Origin: a bacterium
GTDB lineage: Bacteria > Armatimonadota > UBA5829
NCBI GenBank assembly: GCA_021371935.1
Contig: JAJFVF010000006.1
Location: 1 to 64,000, forward strand
Direction of reading: 5' to 3'
DNA: 64,000 bases
Shown here: one piece after another, positions 1-8,729 of the stretch
Numbering within the stretch: the first letter of the stretch is position 1
Layout of the letters: every line of letters starts with the position of its first letter
The notes under the pieces: model-generated
Database searches by the model: none
Told to the model about the DNA's origin: nothing
The model's input: the letters and a program-made list of their open reading frames with translations, nothing else
Made by a program: the position numbers and the translations under genes

Positions 1-1923
1 ATACCAGGCACCATAAAATTCTCTTCCCATATATAACCCGCAGCCGCTGTTGAACTTGACTGTGGTCCCGGATGGGAGTGTGAGTATGCTGGGCTTGGCC
101 TCATCATTTTGAACCCCGTATACATTCACGTTGCCCGTCACGCGATAGACCAGGGGTTGCGGAATCCAGCTCTGGCTGGTGGTAACGCTGCCGCCTCGGA
201 TTGCTATATAGTCGCCAGATACGTTGCCACTGCCGGTATTGCCTGTGAGTCTGCCTTGTATATTATTGCAGTAGACACTGATCGGATAGGAACCATTTGA
301 ATTCAAAACACAATCTGCTATGTAAGGAACAGCACCGTCATCGGAGTAGATCCCATATCCACTGTTGTACTGCAGTGTGCAATTACTGATAGTGGGATTT
401 GAGCTGTAACAGTTTATGCCGCCGTTGGTACCCTGGCCGCCATACTCGACGGTGGTATAGGTCATATTGGAAAGGTCGGACCGCGTTCCAGCGTAAAAAC
501 GTACACCCTGCCAACTGCCTGCCGCGGGACTGTCGGACGAAGATGAGAGCAATACGCCGTTGCCTTCCGTGCCTGCGCAGGCAAGTGCGCCATACCACCA
601 ACCATAATGATCACGCCCGATATCCAGTCCGCAGTTGGAATTGAACCTTACAACTGCTCCCGCATCGAGTGTGAGCACGCTGGGCTGTGTGGAGTCATTC
701 TGCACTCCGTATACAACAATATCGCCAATCACACGGTATGTAAGAGGCTGGGCAATCCACGTCTGGCTGGTGGTTATATCGCCGCCTCTCACCGCGATCA
801 CATCACCGGAACCATTGCCGATGCCCGAGTTGCCGGAGGTATTATAAACATAGTTGGGATGGATATATATTGGATAAGCGCTGTTATTGTTAAGACTGCA
901 GCCGGTGATTGTCGGGGATGCGCTGTCATCAGCGTATATCCCATGGCTGCTGTTATATTGCAGTGTGCAATTACTGATAGTGGGATTTGAGCTGTAACAG
1001 TTAATGCCGCCGTTGGTGCCCTGGCCGCCATATTCGACTGTCGTGTAGGTCATATTGGAAAGGTCGGACCGCGTTCCAGCGTAAAAACGTACACCCTGCC
1101 AACTGCCTGCCGCGGGGCTGTCGGACGAAGATGAGAGCAATACGCCGTTGCCTTCCGTGCCTGCACAGGCAAGTGCGCCATACCACCAACCATAATGATT
1201 ACGCCCGATATCCAGTCCACAGCTAGAGTTGAACCTGACGGCGACCCCGGCATCGAGTGTGAGCACACAGGGTTGTGTGGGGTCATTTTGCACACCGTAT
1301 ACAACAATATCTCCGGTCACACGGTATGAAAGAGGCTGGGTAATCCACGTCTGGCTGGTGGTTATATCGCCGCCTCTCACCGCGATCACATCACCGGAAC
1401 CATTGCCGATGCCCGAGTTGCCGGAGGTCTTGTACACACCATCGGGATATACGGATATAGGATAAAGACTGTTATTGCTGGATGTGCAGTTTGTAATCGT
1501 GGGAGCAGCGGAATCATTGGCATATATACCGTTCGTAGCGTACGCGACTGTGCAATAGCTCAACACACTGGATATGCCGCTCGCTATGACTATACCACTC
1601 CAGTCCCCCGGCGCCGCTGTTGAAGGTGTGTTCAACTCAAGTGCAGAACCGAAATATATGCCGTCCGCGCTCGTGCCGGAACAGTTGATAGTCCCGTTGA
1701 CGTACAAGCGAGTGCCACTAGAAAAATAGACACTCACACCAGGCTCTATGGTTAGTGTTACTGATGAGTTTACTGTAACATTGGATGTGACTACATATGG
1801 ACTGTTCGCCACAGACCAGACAGTGTTTGCAGATATTGTTCCGCCGACGTTTGTGGCATATGCGGGAACGCAAATTCCCAGTAAAATGCAAACTCCCCAA
1901 AAAATACGCGTGCAGATGCGCAT
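1..1923 (-). CDS. Secreted right-handed beta-helix repeat protein (C-terminus beyond window)
   Basis: An open frame without a stop runs from an ATG at 1923 to the left edge, so the C-terminus is missing. A GGAGGG ribosome site (1930-1935) lies 6 nt before the ATG. The product starts with a signal peptide (MRICTRIFWG..., cleavage near AYA-TN). It continues with Thr/Ser/Asn/Gly-rich segments such as PTITNCT and PTISNCTLQYNS, which are the short periodic strands of pectate-lyase-like parallel beta-helices. From about residue 150 it is built of ~196-residue units, each holding GDVIAVRGGDITTSQTWI, a VLTLDAG strand and a GWWYGALACAGTEGN segment. Two units are complete and a third is cut. Such proteins are usually secreted surface or carbohydrate-binding proteins; nothing visible assigns an enzyme activity. 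No other gene appears to share its transcript on the right. Confidence 0.8.
   Translation of the reverse strand, partial: MRICTRIFWGVCILLGICVPAYATNVGGTISANTVWSVANSPYVVTSNVTVNSSVTLTIEPGVSVYFSSGTRLYVNGTINCSGTSADGIYFGSALELNTPSTAAPGDWSGIVIASGISSVLSYCTVAYATNGIYANDSAAPTITNCTSSNNSLYPISVYPDGVYKTSGNSGIGNGSGDVIAVRGGDITTSQTWITQPLSYRVTGDIVVYGVQNDPTQPCVLTLDAGVAVRFNSSCGLDIGRNHYGWWYGALACAGTEGNGVLLSSSSDSPAAGSWQGVRFYAGTRSDLSNMTYTTVEYGGQGTNGGINCYSSNPTISNCTLQYNSSHGIYADDSASPTITGCSLNNNSAYPIYIHPNYVYNTSGNSGIGNGSGDVIAVRGGDITTSQTWIAQPLTYRVIGDIVVYGVQNDSTQPSVLTLDAGAVVRFNSNCGLDIGRDHYGWWYGALACAGTEGNGVLLSSSSDSPAAGSWQGVRFYAGTRSDLSNMTYTTVEYGGQGTNGGINCYSSNPTISNCTLQYNSGYGIYSDDGAVPYIADCVLNSNGSYPISVYCNNIQGRLTGNTGSGNVSGDYIAIRGGSVTTSQSWIPQPLVYRVTGNVNVYGVQNDEAKPSILTLPSGTTVKFNSGCGLYMGREFYGAWY
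373..1231. repeat. 588-bp tandem DNA repeat inside the beta-helix gene
   Basis: DNA at 373-602 recurs at 961-1190 with very few mismatches, and a looser match continues through 643 to 1231. The period is 588 bp (196 codons). A third, more diverged copy occupies about 1-370, with an offset of 591 bp. The near identity across 230 bp, including third codon positions, suggests recent duplication or gene conversion. Confidence 0.85.
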
Positions 1924-2151
1924 GACAATCCCTCCAGCCTCTTATCTCTTTAATAAAACTGCACATTAAATCGACACAAAACAACAGCCAACCATTAAAT
2001 TATCATGATGAGCTAGATAGTTTTGTTTGTCAATACTTTGAAGACAGCATTAAGGTAAAACTGGCAAGATTACCAGGTCGAAGACATACTTGGTGGGGAA
2101 TTTTGAGCTGCGATCGAAGCATACGATACTTGGTCATACATGGATAGACAA

Positions 2152-3738
2152 TCAGCCACATAATTTGTGATTTATTGTTGCGATTGTTGTTTTTTTGCTG
2201 GCCTTATTTTCTAAAATCTGTACGGCCTCAAGCACATCCTTGGGGGGATTCAGCGCCCGAATCTTACCGATTACAGTCATCGCTTCATCCTTCTTGCCGC
2301 GGTCGACAAGAAAAGAGGCAAGAGTGAGCAGCGCATGAGGGTCTTTTGGCTGTTTCTCGGCCAGAGTGCGGTAGGATTTTTCGGCTTTTTCGTAATCGCC
2401 GGCTTCTTCATACGTCGAACCGAGAGCATACCATGCATCCGGCCAGTCAGAAGCCATCTTGAGAGCCTGGCCGATGGAGTTGACAGAGTCCTGATAGTTT
2501 TTTTGGCGCTTCTGCACACGAGCCAGCAGCAAATATGCAGACGGGCTGTCTGAAGCCATCGTGACAGCCTTCTTTGCATATGTCAGAGCCTTCTCGTAGT
2601 TTTTTTCGTCCGCTAGATAAAAATCAGCAAGCGCAGCCACCGGACGAACATCATCCGGCGCTTCCTCGACTGCTTTTATTAATTCCTTTTCGGCCTCATC
2701 GGCCTTTTTTTGTCCAAGTAAGGCAAAAGCGCGGTTTATATGCAGCATAGGCAGCTTGGGATCTATCTTGCCTGCTGCGTCGAACTCACTTATTGCCTCA
2801 TCATACTTGTCAAGCCCGGTGAGCGCTATACCAAGAACAAGGTGCGGCTGGGCATCGGACGGGCGTAGTTTGACCAGAGACTGCGCGATAGACTGCGCGA
2901 GGTCCGGCCTCGACGCTCCGATCATGGTGTAAACACTCGCTTGCAATTGAAAGACAGCATCCGCATCGGCTCCACGGCTGATTGTTGCCGAAGGCGGCGA
3001 GTACAGCGTGGCAGTGTCAACACCATGCTCGCCGAGCCAGCGCACAATTGCAGTGGAAATTGCGCACCGGCCGAATATCTGATCTTGCCTGCCGCCGGTG
3101 ATTACCATCCGGTTGAGGTACATGCCCACTACCAATGGTCCACGCGCAACTATCGATCCGTCCGGGATAGACTCAGTCGGATTTACATCAATTATAAATG
3201 CCCAATAGTACTTACCGATCTCGGTGACGAATACTTTATCTGCGCTCCAACTGCCAACCATAAGTTTATATGACTCACCGGACTTTTCACGAGTCACGCC
3301 ATATATCTGTGTCGGCCAGCGATTGCCGATGGGGTCACCACTCATAAGCTCGCCCAGTGTTCCCCTTGCAGCCTTTGCAAAATCGCTCGATTGCGCAAAA
3401 GTGACCGACGGCAGGCCGCTTATCGGAAGTTTGAGCAGGGCAAGGTTGAGATCCTTGTCATATGACTTGAGTTCGCACTGATATGCCGCACCAGTATATG
3501 AACTGACAAAGATCGGATGGTGGATCAGATGTGTGGCATCTTTGCCGACATTTTCGCTTATCGAATCATAAGTAGTGACGACCCAACTGCCGTCGCCGAC
3601 CACAAAACACATATTCATCCAGTTCGACCGATCACCAAATACACGGATAACACCCGCGCAGCCGGAAGGTGAATCGGCGGCAGCAGCCGATGCCAAAGCA
3701 ATGATTATAAGTGCGGCAAATATGAGTGCTTTTTTCAT
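2152..3738 (-). CDS. Secreted degenerate trypsin-like domain fused to TPR repeats
   Basis: The 528-residue product starts with a signal peptide (about 1-21, ending SAAAA-DS). Residues ~25-235 follow the layout of HtrA/S1 proteases: a CFVVGDGSWVVTTYD strand pair, then KDLNLALLKL, then PLVVGMYLN. The catalytic residues are not kept. The His of the usual TxxHV motif is replaced in VVTTYDSI, and the GNSGGP loop is absent, with only IPDGSIVARGP in its place. Only the Asp-bearing KDLNLALLKL strand resembles an active enzyme. Residues ~270-510 are TPR repeats (for example PDAWYALGSTYEEAGDYEKAEKSYR). The protein therefore looks like a non-proteolytic binding scaffold in the envelope. It is divergent from the ECF sigma gene starting at 3848, so the two share an intergenic control region of about 110 bp. 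Confidence 0.75.
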   Translation of the reverse strand: MKKALIFAALIIIALASAAAADSPSGCAGVIRVFGDRSNWMNMCFVVGDGSWVVTTYDSISENVGKDATHLIHHPIFVSSYTGAAYQCELKSYDKDLNLALLKLPISGLPSVTFAQSSDFAKAARGTLGELMSGDPIGNRWPTQIYGVTREKSGESYKLMVGSWSADKVFVTEIGKYYWAFIIDVNPTESIPDGSIVARGPLVVGMYLNRMVITGGRQDQIFGRCAISTAIVRWLGEHGVDTATLYSPPSATISRGADADAVFQLQASVYTMIGASRPDLAQSIAQSLVKLRPSDAQPHLVLGIALTGLDKYDEAISEFDAAGKIDPKLPMLHINRAFALLGQKKADEAEKELIKAVEEAPDDVRPVAALADFYLADEKNYEKALTYAKKAVTMASDSPSAYLLLARVQKRQKNYQDSVNSIGQALKMASDWPDAWYALGSTYEEAGDYEKAEKSYRTLAEKQPKDPHALLTLASFLVDRGKKDEAMTVIGKIRALNPPKDVLEAVQILENKASKKTTIATINHKLCG

Positions 3739-3847
3739 AACAATACTCTACCACCAAAAACCGTCGAGTGCAAAATGGGCAAGCAACATCGGTCGAACAT
3801 TTTTGCTTCCTGAGCGTTCTATCACATGTGAGATGTCGGGAGGACGA

Positions 3848-4426
3848 ATGGAAGTACTGACGGACGCAGAGTTGATGGAACTCGTGAAAACCGGTGACTA
3901 TTGTGCATTTGATGAACTCTACAACCGGTACGCTGAGCCTATCCGCAGGTTCCTCTTCCAGCTCACGTGGGATCAGGACACAGCGGAGGATTATCTGCAG
4001 GAGACTTTCTTAAGGCTATATCGGGCGCGCGACCGGTATGAACCGACGGGCAAATTCTCCACGTTTATCTTCCAGATCGCAAAGAACTATTACATCTCGC
4101 AGCGCCGCAAGGCAAAAAACCGTTCCGGAGAGGTATCGCTCGCCCATCAGGACAGCCTGGGAAGAAAACCGTTCGAGAATATCAGGGCAAATGAGCGCAT
4201 AGAGCCTGAGGTCCATCTTATGGAGGAGTATCGCAGGTTTCGGATGCGCCGGGCTATAACCATGCTGCCCGAGGGTCAGAAGATGGTGTTTACTCTCTCA
4301 CACTTCGAGGGTCTCAAATATATTGAGATTGCAGAACTGTTAGAGATACCTGTTGGGACGGTGAAGTCAAGAATGCACGCGGCTGTAAATATGCTCAGGA
4401 CCCTATTACAGGAGGAATACCCATGA
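3848..4426 (+). CDS. ECF-type RNA polymerase sigma factor
   Basis: The 192-residue product has sigma region 2 at ~18-85 (YAEPIRRFLFQLTWDQDTAEDYLQ, which includes the usual DAEDxxQ-like core) and sigma region 4 at ~128-182 (LPEGQKMVFTL, then a helix-turn-helix with IPVGTVKSRM). I chose the ATG at 3848 because GGGAGG at 3838-3843 sits just before it. An in-frame upstream ATG at 3575 would read into the neighbouring gene and adds no sigma-like sequence. The stop overlaps the next start by 4 bp (ATGA at 4423-4426). Coupling to a zinc-finger anti-sigma domain is typical for ECF systems; here that domain sits on an ATPase. Whether this sigma transcribes the operon itself cannot be told from the sequence. 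Confidence 0.9.
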   Translation: MEVLTDAELMELVKTGDYCAFDELYNRYAEPIRRFLFQLTWDQDTAEDYLQETFLRLYRARDRYEPTGKFSTFIFQIAKNYYISQRRKAKNRSGEVSLAHQDSLGRKPFENIRANERIEPEVHLMEEYRRFRMRRAITMLPEGQKMVFTLSHFEGLKYIEIAELLEIPVGTVKSRMHAAVNMLRTLLQEEYP

Positions 4427-5754
4427 ACTGCGAACAGGCCAGAACAGAGATTATCGCTTATCTGAAAGGCGAGCTTTCAGAGGATCAGAAAACAAAGCTC
4501 GAGGAGCATCTTGCCAGATGCCCAGCATGCCGGCACGAACTTGAAGGCGCGCGCAGGCTGCTGACTTGGACAGAGGCCGCATCCGAGCAGGCAATAGTGA
4601 AGAAAGTCGATGACATCATCGACAATGCAATAAAAAGCAAGGCTTCGGATATTCACTTTGAGTCGCAGAGAGATAACACACTGCGAGTCCGTTATCGAAT
4701 TGATGGCGTGATGCACGATATAATGTCGATTGATTCGGCTGAGCGCATAGGGATAGTTACGCGGATTAAGATGATGGCTGATGTGGATACGTCCGAGACC
4801 AGGATCCCTCAGGATGGCAGGATGCCGTGGAAACTGGGCAGTCGAGATTACAATATACGAATAGCGTTCTGCCCATTTACTCTCGGCGAAGGAATTGTGA
4901 TGCGGATGCTTGACAAACGTTCGCCCTTACTCGGTCTCGACAAAATCTACATTTATCAAGATCATCTTCAAACACTCAAAGATTTGCTCCATCAGCCGAT
5001 GGGGATGTTTTTTACATCCGGCCCCACAGGTTCAGGCAAGACCACGACTCTATACTCCACGCTCCTTGAGTTAAATAAACCTGAAGTCAAAATTATGACA
5101 ATAGAAGACCCTGTTGAGATCATGATACCGGGTGTAAACCATTCTCAAATCTGCAAGAAGAACGGCTTTACTTTTGCCACTGCGCTGAGATCATTTTTCC
5201 GGCACGACCCGGATGTCATAATGATCGGCGAGATGCGGTGCATGGAAGACGCCGCTATTTCTATGGAGGCCGCGATATCCGGTCAAATGGTGCTTTCTCA
5301 GATGCACACAAACGATGCAATCGGGGTAATTCAGCGTCTTCGCGATATGGGAATAGAAAGTTATGTGATATCTGCAGCCTTACTCGGCGCAATGAACCAG
5401 CGGCTTGTTAGGCGAGTGTGTCCTGACTGCAAAGAGCGTGTGCTTGAAGTAAACCCAGCTCTGAAAATGCTCAAGATAACCGAGAACGACCTGAAATCAC
5501 ATGAGGTCTTCAAAGGCAAGGGCTGTGACAAATGCCATGGAACAGGCTACAGAGGCAGAGCGGCGATATATGAACTGCTGGTTATAGACCGTCATCTGCG
5601 TGAGATGATTGGCGAAGGCGCACCGTGTGATGAGTTGCTTCAAGCCGCAATATCAAACGGCTTTATGCCCATCAGAGAAGATGCACGGCGTAAAGTGCTC
5701 GACGGTCTGACTACTGCCGAAGAGTCTCTTAGAGTGCTGGCTTTGACTGAGTGA
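4423..5754 (+). CDS. Anti-sigma zinc-finger domain fused to PilB/GspE-type ATPase
   Basis: The 443-residue product has two parts. Residues 1-40 form a zf-HC2 anti-sigma motif with C3, H29, C33 and C36 (MNC... EEHLARCPAC). Residues ~60-443 are a type II secretion/type IV pilus assembly ATPase. They show the N2 signature ASDIHFE and RYRIDGVM (75-98), Walker A GPTGSGKT (200-207), the Asp box TIEDPVE (226-232), Walker B DPDVIMIGEMR (262-272), the His box HTND (295-298), and two zinc pairs C333/C336 and C368/C371. The canonical GEIRD reads GEMRC. The GspE/PilB N1 domain, which docks these ATPases to the inner-membrane platform, is missing and the anti-sigma domain stands in its place. There is no transmembrane segment, and no pilus or secretion genes lie nearby. 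By position it should bind the sigma factor encoded just upstream. ATP-dependent control of that binding is my inference. Confidence 0.88.
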   Translation: MNCEQARTEIIAYLKGELSEDQKTKLEEHLARCPACRHELEGARRLLTWTEAASEQAIVKKVDDIIDNAIKSKASDIHFESQRDNTLRVRYRIDGVMHDIMSIDSAERIGIVTRIKMMADVDTSETRIPQDGRMPWKLGSRDYNIRIAFCPFTLGEGIVMRMLDKRSPLLGLDKIYIYQDHLQTLKDLLHQPMGMFFTSGPTGSGKTTTLYSTLLELNKPEVKIMTIEDPVEIMIPGVNHSQICKKNGFTFATALRSFFRHDPDVIMIGEMRCMEDAAISMEAAISGQMVLSQMHTNDAIGVIQRLRDMGIESYVISAALLGAMNQRLVRRVCPDCKERVLEVNPALKMLKITENDLKSHEVFKGKGCDKCHGTGYRGRAAIYELLVIDRHLREMIGEGAPCDELLQAAISNGFMPIREDARRKVLDGLTTAEESLRVLALTE

Positions 5755-5828
5755 ATGAGAGAGTCTGATGGCTGGATGGTTTGATGGTCTGATGCTTCAT
5801 ATATACATGAAAGCTGACATTCTTTTTT

Positions 5829-5853
5829 CGGGCTGGATCGGATATCCAGCCCG
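5829..5853. repeat. GGATCGGATATCC hairpin (intergenic, copy 1)
   Basis: A perfect 10-bp stem (CGGGCTGGAT / ATCCAGCCCG) with the loop CGGAT lies between two convergent genes. A near copy with compensating changes in the stem lies at 18630-18654. No clear T-run follows on either strand, so a role as terminator is possible but not shown. Confidence 0.7.
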
Positions 5854-5876
5854 ACTAATAATTTGTGATATGATCT

Positions 5877-6959
5877 TCAACTTAGGTTGGCATTTGCAAG
5901 CTGACGCAAAACTACACTGAGTGAACTAGCTGCATTTGGTCTTGAGAAATAGAACAATTCATTTAGCCCAGAATTACTTTTTATGTGAAAACTCTGATAT
6001 TGCACTATCGGAAGTTGTGGATTGGGATAGAAACGCATGTCTGGATTGCCATCCTTGTTTACATATTGCCATGTGTGCCCTATTATCCTAGTGTCAGATG
6101 GAACGAATCCACTTAAAACAAAATTAATCTGGTTGACTGCAACATAAATATCGGTGTAATTTACTGCACCTATCCCATCTTGAGTATATACCAACACCCT
6201 ATCTGGACAGAAATAAAGTGTTTGTTTTCCAGCTGGCATCATCGGTATAGCAATATTTGTTTTTACTCTCGGTGGTGCTGTCTTTCGTATAGTGATTCTG
6301 TGTTGTTTGACTAATTCAGTTGCGCCAGCAGACCTTTTTGTGTCTATTACTGCTGCTTTCGCCTCGATATGCCATGCACCAGAACACCTTGCTAGTTCAT
6401 CGAACGAATTATGCAGCATTTCATATGATAGCTCTGATTCGCCCTCAAGTTCATAAAACAGGACGGTGTTATTGTTCAATTCATCATTATAATAAGATGC
6501 CCACGTTGCAATAACAGCAAAAATAATTGTTGGGACTAACAGAAAAGCAGGCGCACCCGCAGAAATCATAACAAGGAACAAGAAACCACATAATGCTCCA
6601 ACAATTGGAGCAAGATTAATTTTCCGTCTGTTTTCGTTCAGTTGAGAAAGAAGAGATGATGCTGACGAATCAACCATTTGCAAGACTGATGCACTTTCAA
6701 TTGTTTGCACCTGTCCATAGATTGATTTGGTTGTGTTAGGAGATGATACATTTGCACTTTGGGGTTGTCTGCTTTCACTATGGTTGCTCGATAATGTCTT
6801 CCTGTAATAAAGTCCACCACGACCCATATGCACATAATTTCCTCTGGGTCCAGTTCCGACTCTAAATCCCTTTATTCCCGCTGAGACCCCTATTCCTGAT
6901 TTTGAAAGGTTAAACCTCACAGGTCCAACTTTCAGACTCTTGCGCAAATAGAATCCCAT
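5877..6959 (-). CDS. DUF4236 domain membrane protein
   Basis: The 360-residue product begins with a clear DUF4236 module (MGFYLRKSLKVGPVRFNLSKSG, followed by GIGVSAGIKGFRVGTGPRGNYVHMGRGGLYY, residues 1-53), a small beta domain of unknown function. A Ser/Gln-rich linker follows. Two hydrophobic helices (about 118-155, LAPIVGALCGFLFL and AFLLVPTIIFAVIATW) come next, then a soluble C-terminal domain without a motif I recognise. The gene looks AT-richer than its neighbours, which may mean recent acquisition. It has its own promoter at 7052-7080. Function unknown. Confidence 0.8.
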   Translation of the reverse strand: MGFYLRKSLKVGPVRFNLSKSGIGVSAGIKGFRVGTGPRGNYVHMGRGGLYYRKTLSSNHSESRQPQSANVSSPNTTKSIYGQVQTIESASVLQMVDSSASSLLSQLNENRRKINLAPIVGALCGFLFLVMISAGAPAFLLVPTIIFAVIATWASYYNDELNNNTVLFYELEGESELSYEMLHNSFDELARCSGAWHIEAKAAVIDTKRSAGATELVKQHRITIRKTAPPRVKTNIAIPMMPAGKQTLYFCPDRVLVYTQDGIGAVNYTDIYVAVNQINFVLSGFVPSDTRIIGHTWQYVNKDGNPDMRFYPNPQLPIVQYQSFHIKSNSGLNELFYFSRPNAASSLSVVLRQLANANLS

Positions 6960-7051
6960 GACAGCCCTCTTCTCGATTATGACTCACACTTATTTCATAA
7001 GCATGAAACAATCCATCTCTATTTATTCATATTGATTCGCAACTTCTAATC

Positions 7052-7080
7052 ATACTAGTGTAGACTTTAATTGCTGTCAA
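7052..7080 (-). promoter_or_regulatory. Sigma-70-like promoter for the DUF4236 gene
   Basis: Read on the minus strand, TTGACA (7075-7080) and TAGTAT (7052-7057) are separated by exactly 17 bp. The stretch is about 90 bp upstream of the DUF4236 start. Confidence 0.65.
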
Positions 7081-7263
7081 GATACAAAAACGACCATTCA
7101 GTCTTCACAGGGAAATAAGGCTCGGCAGGAGCCTCGCCCTCCCGGCATGCTCGCTATTGAAAGAAACAAGCTCATAAATAGTTAACAACCAGTGCATATC
7201 CAATGTAATTCAACTCTCGATTAGTGGACATTGCTTACAACCGACTGCTATAGAAAGCAAACA

Positions 7264-7288
7264 GCCCGGCAAGTAATCCTCACCAGGC
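7264..7288 (-). terminator. Likely intrinsic terminator after lpd
   Basis: On the minus strand a 10-bp stem with some G-U pairs (GCCTGGTGAG / CTTGCCGGGC) and loop GATTA is followed by a moderately T-rich stretch. The same stem-loop design with the same GATTA loop terminates the S55 protease gene at 49135-49161. Confidence 0.6.
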
Positions 7289-7328
7289 CATCTCAATCAA
7301 TACTCAATCCAAAATACTAATTATAAAA

Positions 7329-8729
7329 TCACTTGTGGATTGCTCTGCCCATGGCGTCATATGCGGCTTCCTGCATGACTTCACTCAAGGTTGGATGGGA
7401 GTGGATTGTCGCCATGACTTCATCGACAGTCAGTTCATTGTTGATTGCAAGAACTGCTTCGGCAATCAGGTCGGTGGCATGCGGACCTACTATGTGCACG
7501 CCCAGGATTCCGCCGAATTTGCCGTCTACTATGAACTTGACGAACCCTTCGGTCTCGCCGATACCCATGGCCTTGCCGTTGTGGCTGAATCCGAACTTGC
7601 CTATGCGCACGTCCTTATACCGCTCTCTTGCCTGAGACTCGGTAAGGCCGACTGAAGCGCACTCCGGGGTAGTGTAAACACAGGCCGGGAAGGCTTTATA
7701 GCTCATTCTGGAGTTCATGCCCATAGCATGCTCGACTGCAACTGCACCCTCTGTCCAGCCTACATGCGCCAGCATCGGCTCACCAATTACATCGCCGATG
7801 GCATAGATGTTTGGTATGTTAGTCTGCATGTGCTCGTTGACTATGATCTTGCGCTTGTCGTGCTCTATGCCGACCTCGTCCAGGCCGATATTGTCCATAA
7901 CAGCGCGCCTGCCGACTGCGACCAATATCTTATCGAAGTCCATGGCCTCTTCTTTGTCGTTGGACTTGATATAGACCCGCTTGCCGCCCTTGATATCCTC
8001 CGCGCGAGTGACGCCTGCATCAAGCATAAACTTCATGCCGGCCTTTTCAAGGGACTTCTGGAGAGTGTTGGCGGTTTCGGTGTCGGCTGCGGGAAGTATC
8101 TGGCTCATCATCTCGACCACGAGGACTTCAGTCCCCAATCGAGCAAACGTATAGCCAAACTCAAGACCAATAGCTCCGGCGCCCACTATAAGCAGCTTCT
8201 TGGGAGCCTCAGTAAACTCGAGAGCTTCATTGCTGGTCCAGACATTCTTGCCGATCTCGAAGCCTGCCATAGGCAGACGAGCAGAGACTGAACCTGTCGC
8301 TATTACAATCTTTTCGGCCTTGAGGGTCTCGACACCTTTTTCGGTCTCTACTGCTACAGTATGTGGATCGACTATCCTGCCGTGACCCCTCACAAGTTTG
8401 ATCTTGTTCTTTCTGAACAAGCCTTCGACACCGCCTGTGAGCTGCTTGACGATGTTTGCTTTGCGCTTCATCATCGTCGAAACGTTTAGTTTTGGCTCAG
8501 ACGTTTCAACGCCGAACTCGGCACCGTGCTTTACATGGTCCAGAACAGCCACGCTGGAGAGCAGCACCTTGGTGGGTATGCATCCCACGTTAAGGCATGT
8601 GCCTCCAACGGAGTTCTTCTCGACCACTGCAACACGAGCGCCAAGCTGTGCAGCTCTAATGGCAGCGACATATCCGCCTGGTCCGGTCCCGATTATGATG
8701 ATGTCGGTATCGTAATTGGATGATTGCAT
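7329..8729 (-). CDS. lpdA: Dihydrolipoamide dehydrogenase
   Basis: This FAD/NAD flavoenzyme reoxidises the lipoyl groups of 2-oxoacid dehydrogenase or glycine cleavage complexes. The 466-residue product starts MQSSNYDTDIIIIGTGPGGY (FAD-binding GxGxxG). It has the redox-active disulfide motif GGTCLNVGCIPTK, the NAD-binding GAGAIGLEFG, a second FAD motif IYAIGDV, and the C-terminal His-Pro-Glu region AT-IHSHPTLSEV. I chose the ATG at 8729 because AAGGAG lies 7 nt before it (8736-8741) and the length then matches the family. A longer in-frame start at 8876 would add ~49 residues of no recognisable kind. No lipoyl complex subunits are in the window, so its partner complex is encoded elsewhere. 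Confidence 0.95.
   Translation of the reverse strand: MQSSNYDTDIIIIGTGPGGYVAAIRAAQLGARVAVVEKNSVGGTCLNVGCIPTKVLLSSVAVLDHVKHGAEFGVETSEPKLNVSTMMKRKANIVKQLTGGVEGLFRKNKIKLVRGHGRIVDPHTVAVETEKGVETLKAEKIVIATGSVSARLPMAGFEIGKNVWTSNEALEFTEAPKKLLIVGAGAIGLEFGYTFARLGTEVLVVEMMSQILPAADTETANTLQKSLEKAGMKFMLDAGVTRAEDIKGGKRVYIKSNDKEEAMDFDKILVAVGRRAVMDNIGLDEVGIEHDKRKIIVNEHMQTNIPNIYAIGDVIGEPMLAHVGWTEGAVAVEHAMGMNSRMSYKAFPACVYTTPECASVGLTESQARERYKDVRIGKFGFSHNGKAMGIGETEGFVKFIVDGKFGGILGVHIVGPHATDLIAEAVLAINNELTVDEVMATIHSHPTLSEVMQEAAYDAMGRAIHK

Larger units (their letters stand above)
6960..7328. other. Intergenic region with promoter, scattered repeats and terminator
   Basis: No gene is visible. The region holds the promoter at 7052-7080, an inverted-repeat fragment at about 7122-7147 (GGCTCGGCAGGAGCC followed by CTCCCGG), a terminator-like hairpin at 7264-7288 and one copy of the AT-rich CAATACT...AATACTAATTA motif at 7294-7327. 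Confidence 0.6.

Noticed and set aside
373-1190. CRISPR-like array
   Set aside because: The repeats are 588 bp, in frame and protein-coding; there are no short repeats with unique spacers.
3575-3847. Longer start for the first ECF sigma factor
   Set aside because: The extra ~90 residues would come from DNA coding for the opposite-strand neighbour and its control region; the 3848 start has a good ribosome site and family-typical length.
5829-5853. Intrinsic terminator for the anti-sigma/ATPase gene
   Set aside because: The hairpin is strong but no T-run follows on the plus strand, and the minus strand only has A's after it.
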